Assembly (NCBI GenBank): GCA_946886085.1
Contig: CAMPHX010000118.1
Span: forward strand, 1 to 5,476
Direction of reading: 5' to 3'
Source of the DNA: an uncultured Flavobacteriales bacterium
Lineage (GTDB): Bacteria > Bacteroidota > Bacteroidia > Flavobacteriales > Vicingaceae
Length of the DNA: 5,476 nucleotides
Shown: positions 1 through 5,476 of the stretch, piece after piece
Numbering within the stretch: position 1 is the stretch's first letter
Layout: every line of letters begins with the position of its first letter
Notes under the pieces: generated by a model
Seen by the model: only the letters and a program-made list of their open reading frames with translations
What the model was told of the DNA's origin: nothing
Databases searched by the model: none
Made by a program: the position numbers and the translations under genes

Positions 1-2649
1 CATAAATGGAGTAGAACCATTTAATGGAAAATCGCTTTCAATGGTTCCGGCATCATTAATTAAATAAATAGTTGAAGCCGTAACTACACCAATTTTTTTG
101 CTTTTATCGGGTAAAGAAAATAACAATGGCTGATGTGTGATGGTTTCCGGAATTTCTGTTTTAAACAATTGATTGGCTGAGTTATCACTTACAATTACTT
201 GATTTTCTAATGCAAAAACGTGACTGCTTGAATTAGCTGTAGGGCTAATATTTGTAGGACTAAAACTGTAAAAATCTGTTTTGTTTTCTGAAATAAGTTT
301 TAGCGTTTCTAATTTATCGTTGAAAAACAATTTTATCACATTGCCCGAAGAATCAGCGCAAATTAAGTAAGAAGAAGCCAAGTCTTTTTCTACTTTTAAG
401 AACACTTCGTTGGCAGTAGCGGGTAAGGTAGATTTTAGCTGTAAACGATCTTTACCATTTCGTTGAACTACTTTTATACTTCCGTTTTTAGTTGGAATTA
501 CAATATAATCTTTGTTTCCAATAATAAAATGTTTGATAATTCCACTTGGCGAGCTTTTAGAAGCGTCATAATCCCAGCCTTTTACCAAATCGCCATTACT
601 ATCATAATTATAAACGATGTTGTTACTACAACCAATTAAAATACGGTAGTTTCTGTTGTTGTCATAATCCAACGGACTAACAGGAGTAGTAGCTTCTGCT
701 TTAAGTTCAACAGGAAATTTGTTTACATTTTTACCATTTCTATCGAGCAGATAAATTTTACTTTTGGTAGAAAATAATAATTGTAGTCTGTTGTTTTTAA
801 AGATATCTACCTGATGTATTTGTCCGTGAATACGCTCGCTAAGTTGTTTCGTCCATAATATTTTGCCATTGGTGCTTATCAGGTACAACTTATTATTTAC
901 ATCTTGCACAATTATCTCTTTGGTTTGTGTTTGATGATTTAACACTATTTGCGGAGTAGTTGCTGTTGTGTCCAATAAAACTTCCCACAATGTTCGGGTA
1001 TCTTGTTTATAAACAGGATTGTATTTAAAATAAATATTGTTGTAAAACAATTGGTCTTTTTGTGGTGAAACTTGAAAAGCAATCGCTTCAAATTTTCTGA
1101 TAAATTCAATGTTGCTATCAATTTCGGGGATAAATGGTTCGTCCATAAATGTTTTGTACCAATGTACCGAACGAGCAATGTTGTTATACACAAATATAGA
1201 AGCACTACTAGATAACTGGTCGCTAAATGCTTGGAAGTTTTCATCTTTTTTTAGTGTTTTTTCGGCAACAAAGTTTTTGTAAAATTCATTAATGCCGGTT
1301 TCGGTTTCCCCAAAAACCAAATAATCATCAATAAATAAATAATAAGGCTGATTAATATCGAAAAAAGGTTTGCCAAAAAGTTGGCTAAAATGCAATTGAA
1401 AATCTAATTGTTGAGGACTTTGCTCATCTTCCGTGGTGGTTTGTAAATTTGTTTTTTGTTGAATTGCTTTTAAATTTTCTTTGGCTTTTTCTAAGCTGTT
1501 TACTCGGAAAAGTACAAACTTGTTTCCCGTTAAATCTTTATTAAGCGGTTCGGTAATTACAAATGCTAATTCATTGCCTACATTTGCAACTAATTCTGCT
1601 TCTATATCAATAGCATGGGCTCCACTTATGGCATCAATATATTTTTCGTAATCAAAATAAGAGTTGTTTTGTTTTAACCATGATTTTCTGTTTTTAAAAA
1701 ACTTTTCCGAATTACTAAAACTGTAATAATACAAGAAAGCAGTATTTGCAGGAATAACACCCGTAAGGTTAATTTTTGGTCCACCCAAGGTATTGGTTTG
1801 GTCTGCAAAAAGCGAAAGGAAAGAGTTTTGTTGGGTATCTACAGAGGTAAACCCATTTAACATAATGGAATTAGATTTTAAGGTAATATCTAACGCACTC
1901 CACGAGGCATAATTGGTAGCTTTTGCTACTTTTTCTTTATATTGTTGATGAACAGGTTGAGCTAATAATTTGGGTAATCGTTGATGATTAATAAAAATAT
2001 TTCCGTCAGGTACTTCTCCTGTAGTACTTAAAATGGTATTAAAAGCTTGGTCATTTAACAATGAGGTGTTGCTTTTTAGCTGACGAATAACATCTTCAAT
2101 TAGCAATGAGCTGTGGCTAATGGCAAAAATGGATTTATCAAAAGCAAAAAACAATTTTTCATCATTTTTAGTGATGCTGTAAATGTTTTTCCCATCGTAA
2201 TTTCTTGCAGATGGGTTGATTTTAAGCTTAGACTTTAGTAAGGTCAACACATTTTTTTCATCAATGTTGGGTAGGGTAGAGAAGTAAAAAACAAAATCGT
2301 AACTGTTGGCGCCCGATAAGTGCATGGACATTAACATCGATTTTTCGGAAAGTACAGCATTTATTTCATTAATAGCTAAAACCGAATCTAAAAAATGGGT
2401 TTGTTCTTTAATAGATTTAAAAGTAGTGGTATTGTTGGTGAGTTCTTCCCAAATAATATTGGTAGAAGCAATTTTTTTATAAAAAGCCGTAATGTTTTTT
2501 TCTTTTAACAGCAACGCAGCATTTTGCGGAACAGCTATAATGGCATTGCTAGAAATAGGTTGTTTAACGTTTTTATAAAAATTATAGCCAATAAAACCAA
2601 CGGCTCCCAATAACAAAACAAAAATTAAGATTAATATTTTTTTTGTCAT
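1..2649 (-). CDS. Membrane-anchored DUF3352-like protein with C-terminal beta-propeller (C-terminus cut off by window edge)
   Basis: An uninterrupted frame runs leftward from an ATG at 2649-2647 for 883 codons to the window edge with no stop, so the C-terminus is missing. The start begins MTKKILILIFVLLLGAVGF: a short basic N-terminus, then a hydrophobic stretch at about residues 5-24 with no lipobox cysteine. This suggests an uncleaved signal anchor with the bulk of the protein in the periplasm. Residues about 30-550 (AIIAVPQNAALLLKEKN, then alternating strands and helices) resemble the DUF3352-type proteins of Flavobacteriia, recognised from memory of the family's style. From about residue 566 the protein changes to repeated blades, such as KLYLISTNGKILW (Trp599), KIYLLDRNGK, a DYDNNRNY stretch (from Asp661) and SIKVVQRNGK, typical of PQQ-like or WD-like beta-propellers. 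The last visible residues (DFPLNGSTPF) look like a final blade, so probably only a few dozen residues are lost. No catalytic motif is visible and the function is unknown. The reading frame is secure; the family name is moderate. Confidence 0.6.
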   Translation of the reverse strand, partial: MTKKILILIFVLLLGAVGFIGYNFYKNVKQPISSNAIIAVPQNAALLLKEKNITAFYKKIASTNIIWEELTNNTTTFKSIKEQTHFLDSVLAINEINAVLSEKSMLMSMHLSGANSYDFVFYFSTLPNIDEKNVLTLLKSKLKINPSARNYDGKNIYSITKNDEKLFFAFDKSIFAISHSSLLIEDVIRQLKSNTSLLNDQAFNTILSTTGEVPDGNIFINHQRLPKLLAQPVHQQYKEKVAKATNYASWSALDITLKSNSIMLNGFTSVDTQQNSFLSLFADQTNTLGGPKINLTGVIPANTAFLYYYSFSNSEKFFKNRKSWLKQNNSYFDYEKYIDAISGAHAIDIEAELVANVGNELAFVITEPLNKDLTGNKFVLFRVNSLEKAKENLKAIQQKTNLQTTTEDEQSPQQLDFQLHFSQLFGKPFFDINQPYYLFIDDYLVFGETETGINEFYKNFVAEKTLKKDENFQAFSDQLSSSASIFVYNNIARSVHWYKTFMDEPFIPEIDSNIEFIRKFEAIAFQVSPQKDQLFYNNIYFKYNPVYKQDTRTLWEVLLDTTATTPQIVLNHQTQTKEIIVQDVNNKLYLISTNGKILWTKQLSERIHGQIHQVDIFKNNRLQLLFSTKSKIYLLDRNGKNVNKFPVELKAEATTPVSPLDYDNNRNYRILIGCSNNIVYNYDSNGDLVKGWDYDASKSSPSGIIKHFIIGNKDYIVIPTKNGSIKVVQRNGKDRLQLKSTLPATANEVFLKVEKDLASSYLICADSSGNVIKLFFNDKLETLKLISENKTDFYSFSPTNISPTANSSSHVFALENQVIVSDNSANQLFKTEIPETITHQPLLFSLPDKSKKIGVVTASTIYLINDAGTIESDFPLNGSTPFM

Positions 2650-2684
2650 AACTGTTTTAAATTCACAAGGTGTATATTAACTGC

Positions 2685-2712
2685 TAAAATTAAGTAGATA
2701 TATAGCCCCCAA
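2685..2712 (-). promoter_or_regulatory. Weak candidate Bacteroidota-type promoter for the DUF3352-like gene
   Basis: On the minus strand, TAATTTTA (2692-2685) approximates the Bacteroidota -7 element TAnnTTTG, with the final G replaced by A. A TTG (2712-2710) lies 17 bases upstream, roughly where the -33 TTTG element would sit. It is about 36 bases before the ATG. In such AT-rich DNA a match this loose is easily found by chance, so this is only a suggestion. Confidence 0.2.
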
Positions 2713-2800
2713 CATGCTATTAATGATGAAACAATTAACAACCCAACGTTAATACAGTTGTTGAGTTAATATTTGGTAGAAATATGAGTAGTTGGAAGTA

Positions 2801-2819
2801 GGGTGTTGTTGTAACACCC
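2801..2819. terminator. 7-bp hairpin, possible terminator of the surface-protein gene
   Basis: GGGTGTT (2801-2807) is perfectly complementary to AACACCC (2813-2819), with a five-base loop. It lies about 85 bases past the stop codon of the upstream minus-strand gene. On the minus strand it is not followed by a run of T, so it is not a textbook intrinsic terminator; the plus-strand flank (2822-2839) is more T-rich, but no gene is known to end there. A transcript 3'-end stabiliser or leader element is equally possible. Confidence 0.35.
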
Positions 2820-2903
2820 AATCAATGTTTTCGTTTTGTTGAAACCAAATTTGCAATAATCAGCCAATAATATGAAATATAGATGAAGTTGTCAAATCGT
2901 TAT

Positions 2904-5476
2904 TTACTGTTTTACAAATTTTTTAGTTATAGTTTTCTCTTTAGTGAAAAATATAATAAAGTAAATTCCTTTTGATAAATCAGCAACATTTATAGTATTT
3001 GTGTTTTGTTTAATAGTTTTAATAGTTTTACCAGCAATATCAACAATAGTTATTTCACTAATATTTATTTGATTACTAACAATTGATAATTGATGTGAAG
3101 TAGGGTTGGGGTAGATATCTAGATCTGAATTCAATTCTATATTGTTATTTATTCCTGTTATTATTGGAGGAGAAATCACATTTATTGTAAATCCATTAGC
3201 TTTAAACACTACTCCATTTTCACCTATAGAATCACAATACATATCAATACAACTTGCACCGTCATTTACAGTTAAGCAAAGATAAAATGGACCTGCAGTT
3301 GAATAAACATGAGTTGGGTTTTGCAGAGTAGAAGTGTCGCCATCACCAAAATCCCATAAATAGGTTAAATTAGTACCTATTGAATTATTAACAACAATAA
3401 CATTTCCTACAACAGTATCAGGGTACATTACAAAACCCGAATTACATTGTGGAGGACTTATAATTCCTGTAACAAGGATAGTATCTAAGAAGTAATCGAA
3501 GCAACCAGTAATAGAGTCATTAATTGTTAAAACGACAATAAATAAACCATTAGATGTAAATGTATGATTAGGGTTAGTTAAAGTCGAAGTTGTTCCATCA
3601 CCAAATGCCCAATGTGATTGATTGTAGTTACCAGTAGAATTATTTGTAAAAGAATAATTTCCATTTCCATTATCTATATAAGAATAACTTGCCATTGAAC
3701 CATTAATGGTTAAATTCAAAGTGACAATTGAATCGCAACCAGCTGCACTAGTTAATAAATGAGTGGAACTATAATTACTTGTGTTATAGGTAATACCATC
3801 TATCCATGTAATAGGACTACAAGATACAATAGTATCGATACTATATATAACTGAATTTAAAGATAGTATTAAAAAACTATCACATCCCATTGAATTTGTT
3901 ATTGGCAGAAGGTAGTAAACAGTAGTGTCATTTGTGTAGGTGTTTCCATCACCTGCTGTCCAAGTAAATGAAGGTTGGCAAAGATTATTGTAATCTATTG
4001 TTCCACTAGCACAGCTTTCTACAGATCCGACATCTCGTCTTCCATTTAAAATAGGACCATTTTGTGCATTTGTCAAGTCTGAAGGATTACCCATATCAAT
4101 AGCTGGCGAAGGTGATAGAGGTAAATGGAATTTCGTTATACCAAGACTAGTTAAGGGTAGAAGATTAAGTTGAGAAGGAGTTATGTTAATCTGATCTGTT
4201 CCAATAGTTCCATTAGGAGCATCACTAAAAATGTTATATCCGTTTGAAGTTATAGGGCTGTTTACATCAGAATAAATATTATTACTAGCTGCTGAAATAA
4301 TGGAGCTTTCTATAGTTGAATTAACCGCATATATGCTTGATCCTAGTAAAGCATTATTTTCATATATTGTAGAGTTTGTAATATATGCTAATGAAGGGGC
4401 AGTATTATCCCCTTCATATACACCACCTCCAAAATCTGCATAATTATTACTTATAGTAGAACGTTTACAATCAAGTATTCTTTGACCATTTGAGTCATTA
4501 AAAATTCCACCACCTTTAGAACCGCTAGCGAAACATGTGTTATTGTTAACTGAAGAACTAGTCATATTTATAGTTGAAGCGGATGAGAACAGAGAAAACC
4601 CGTAAGCAGAAGCGTATATGCCTCCACCATTACTATTGGTCGAAACATTATAGCTAACACTAGTGGCATTTAAGCCAATTAAACACGAGGTAGAAACACT
4701 AGCACTGACATTAGCGTAGATACCACCTCCTCGACTATTGGCAATATTACTATCTATTTGGCATCCAGAAAATACTAATTCTAATTGACCATTAATACTA
4801 GCACTTACTCCGCCACCTGAAAAATTGGAAGTGTTTTTCTTAATAGTGCAAGAGTAAAAATTTACATAACAAATATTCCCAGAATTGTTAGGGCCTATAC
4901 TAGCACCACCACCACCATTACTGGTATTATTGATAAATTTGCTATTCCAACAATTTAAATTGTTATGGCAATAGACACCACCACCACCACCACCACCAAT
5001 TGAAGTGTTATTATAAAATACACATGAATTAATTGATAATTGATTAGCTTTACAATAAACACCACCGCCACTGCTAACAGAAGTATTATTTTTAAATAAA
5101 GAGTTCGTTATTCCTAAACTACTTGAATAGCTAAAATGTACTGCACCACCCTTTCCAGTTGAGTCAGCAGCATATCCATTAATTAAAACTAAACTATCAA
5201 GTACAACTGAAGTGGTGTTGCTAATGTTGAATATTCTGCATATGTTATTTCCGCTAATTCTTAAAGTATCTGTAGTATTATATAGCCCATTAATGTTTAA
5301 GCTTTTACTGAAGGCAATTTCACTTTGTAATGTTATTGTTGGACTTCCAGCTAAAAGATTAGGGTCAAATCGAATCACGTCACCATTAACAGCATTAGCA
5401 ATAGCACCTCTTAATGACCCTGCTCCACTATCATTGGTATTTGTTACAATTATTGTTGCAGCTTGAGAACTAAAGC
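2904..5476 (-). CDS. T9SS-secreted beta-helix surface protein with PKD domains (N-terminus cut off by window edge)
   Basis: The frame is open from the right edge to a TAA at 2906-2904, giving 856 complete codons (numbered here from the Phe at 5474). The first residues, FSSQAATIIV, look like the end of a Sec signal peptide cleaved after SQA (residues 3-5). Next comes VTNTNDSGAGSLRGAI (10-25), the usual opening of choice-of-anchor-Q/CSLREA-type beta-helix proteins. Order of parts: right-handed beta-helix about 8-486, with GGG(V/I)(Y/F) rungs and closing SPAIDMGN...GRRDVGSVE; two Cys/Trp modules 499-542 and 552-590, each ending GCDS; PKD domains about 594-668 (FGDGTTSTLTNP) and 676-750 (FGDGDTSTLQNP); T9SS type A sorting domain about 778-856 (YPNP, then DLSKGIYFI and a basic tail). 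The protein should cross the inner membrane by Sec and the outer membrane by T9SS, then be released or attached to the surface. An adhesin or matrix role is inferred from architecture; no catalytic residues are evident. A GTG at 5378 is a possible internal start but is rejected, because the conserved opening and signal-peptide remnant lie upstream in frame. Confidence 0.85.
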   Translation of the reverse strand, partial: FSSQAATIIVTNTNDSGAGSLRGAIANAVNGDVIRFDPNLLAGSPTITLQSEIAFSKSLNINGLYNTTDTLRISGNNICRIFNISNTTSVVLDSLVLINGYAADSTGKGGAVHFSYSSSLGITNSLFKNNTSVSSGGGVYCKANQLSINSCVFYNNTSIGGGGGGGVYCHNNLNCWNSKFINNTSNGGGGASIGPNNSGNICYVNFYSCTIKKNTSNFSGGGVSASINGQLELVFSGCQIDSNIANSRGGGIYANVSASVSTSCLIGLNATSVSYNVSTNSNGGGIYASAYGFSLFSSASTINMTSSSVNNNTCFASGSKGGGIFNDSNGQRILDCKRSTISNNYADFGGGVYEGDNTAPSLAYITNSTIYENNALLGSSIYAVNSTIESSIISAASNNIYSDVNSPITSNGYNIFSDAPNGTIGTDQINITPSQLNLLPLTSLGITKFHLPLSPSPAIDMGNPSDLTNAQNGPILNGRRDVGSVESCASGTIDYNNLCQPSFTWTAGDGNTYTNDTTVYYLLPITNSMGCDSFLILSLNSVIYSIDTIVSCSPITWIDGITYNTSNYSSTHLLTSAAGCDSIVTLNLTINGSMASYSYIDNGNGNYSFTNNSTGNYNQSHWAFGDGTTSTLTNPNHTFTSNGLFIVVLTINDSITGCFDYFLDTILVTGIISPPQCNSGFVMYPDTVVGNVIVVNNSIGTNLTYLWDFGDGDTSTLQNPTHVYSTAGPFYLCLTVNDGASCIDMYCDSIGENGVVFKANGFTINVISPPIITGINNNIELNSDLDIYPNPTSHQLSIVSNQINISEITIVDIAGKTIKTIKQNTNTINVADLSKGIYFIIFFTKEKTITKKFVKQ
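2907..3143 (-). other. T9SS type A C-terminal sorting domain
   Basis: The final roughly 80 residues contain DIYPNPTS (Tyr788), a hydrophobic strand ISEITIVDIAGKTI, then DLSKGIYFI and the basic end KTITKKFVKQ. This motif order matches the type A T9SS signal recognised by the outer-membrane translocon and normally removed by the sortase-like PorU on export. It is the best evidence for both export route and phylum. Confidence 0.9.
3225..3695 (-). repeat. Two tandem PKD domains
   Basis: Both copies carry the PKD signature W-x-FGDG-x-TSTL-x-NP-x-H: Trp622 in the first (about residues 594-668) and Trp707 in the second (about 676-750). The similarity is visible in the DNA around 3555-3611 and 3305-3356. 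PKD domains are Ig-like extracellular folds, commonly spacers or contact modules in secreted proteins. The second copy has extra cysteines (LCLTV, SCIDMYC). Confidence 0.85.
3705..3980 (-). repeat. Two tandem Cys/Trp modules ending in GCDS
   Basis: Residues 499-542 and 552-590 share the plan C-x(4-5)-W-x(4-7)-TY...GCDS(F/I)-x-x-L-x-L. Their GCDS cysteines are 49 residues apart (Cys531 and Cys580). Such modules occur in long Bacteroidota surface proteins between a passenger region and PKD or sorting domains. Each has two cysteines that could pair. They act here as a linker or stalk by inference only. Confidence 0.6.
4329..5150 (-). repeat. PMP-like beta-helix rungs (nine GGx(V/I/A) motifs plus one degenerate)
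   Basis: Protein-level repeats within the surface protein. Gly-Gly or Gly-Gly-Gly followed by a hydrophobic residue starts at about residues 109, 136, 164, 188, 220, 249, 283, 321 and 349, with a degenerate GSSIYA at 378. Spacing is mostly 24-38 residues. The first rungs also carry the partner motif F-x-x-N (LFKNNTS, VFYNNTS, KFINNTS), the pair that defines the chlamydial polymorphic outer membrane protein repeat. Each unit should form about one coil of a right-handed beta-helix. The DNA is only loosely repeated apart from the GGT tracts, so these are old, diverged repeats. Confidence 0.75.
4977..4997 (-). repeat. (GGT)7 trinucleotide microsatellite coding for seven glycines
   Basis: Seven perfect ACC units on the plus strand read as GGT x7 on the coding strand, giving Gly160-166 just before VYC in the third rung. 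Other rungs have two to four glycines here, so this tract looks expanded. A second run of four GGT units lies at 4905-4916. The unit is three bases, so slippage would change glycine number without shifting frame. Confidence 0.95.

Larger units (their letters stand above)
2650..2903. other. Intergenic gap between the two minus-strand genes
   Basis: This 254-bp AT-rich stretch has no convincing reading frame. It must hold the 3' end of the surface-protein transcript and the leader of the DUF3352-like gene. The one clear structure is the hairpin at 2801-2819. A weaker inverted pair, AACAAC at 2737-2742 and GTTGTT at 2757-2762, is also present. No Shine-Dalgarno sequence precedes the ATG at 2649; the leader is A/T-rich, as is usual in Bacteroidota. 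The gap length argues against tight co-transcription. Confidence 0.85.

Noticed and set aside
945..1244. 99-codon minus-strand open frame
   Set aside because: It lies wholly inside the left gene in a different frame, has no recognisable motif, and the long 883-codon frame there has convincing protein character.
2735..2769. Inverted pairs TTAAC/GTTAA and AACAAC/GTTGTT
   Set aside because: The stems are short, A/T-rich and mutually exclusive, with loops of 14 bases or more. This is within chance for such AT-rich DNA.
4905..4998. Clusters of CCACCA units that at first look like a regularly spaced DNA repeat array
   Set aside because: They are glycine codons of beta-helix rungs read on the other strand. 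Spacers are coding and of uneven length, and there is no conserved repeat of CRISPR size.
5212..5466. 84-codon plus-strand open frame
   Set aside because: It is antisense to the conserved beta-helix opening (TNTNDSGAGSLRGAI). Its hydrophobic look comes from the complement of Asn/Ser/Thr-rich codons.

Overview
The window looks like a piece of an AT-rich Bacteroidota chromosome, probably from a Flavobacteriales-like organism. The clearest sign is a C-terminal type IX secretion (T9SS) type A sorting domain with the YPNP motif, found only in that phylum. Tandem PKD domains, modules ending in GCDS-type motifs and the lack of Shine-Dalgarno-like leaders fit the same assignment.

There are two genes, both on the minus strand and both cut by a window edge. 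On the right (2904-5476) is a large cell-surface or secreted protein. It begins inside its signal peptide, runs through a right-handed beta-helix with Chlamydia PMP-like rungs and a choice-of-anchor-Q-type closing motif, then two short Cys/Trp modules, two PKD domains and the T9SS sorting domain. On the left (1-2649) is a protein with an N-terminal membrane anchor, a DUF3352-like region and a C-terminal PQQ/WD-like beta-propeller; its last residues lie beyond the left edge. A 254-bp non-coding gap (2650-2903) separates them. It holds one clear small hairpin and a weak promoter candidate, so the genes are probably transcribed separately.

Nothing in the sequence links the two genes in one pathway beyond both being envelope or export proteins. 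I see no RNA genes, mobile elements, CRISPR arrays or phage signals. I do not see a new multi-gene system here. The points most worth a second look are the in-frame (GGT)7 microsatellite in the beta-helix, the cluster of candidate Bacteroidota O-glycosylation sequons, the cysteine-rich helix, and the two-domain layout of the left gene.
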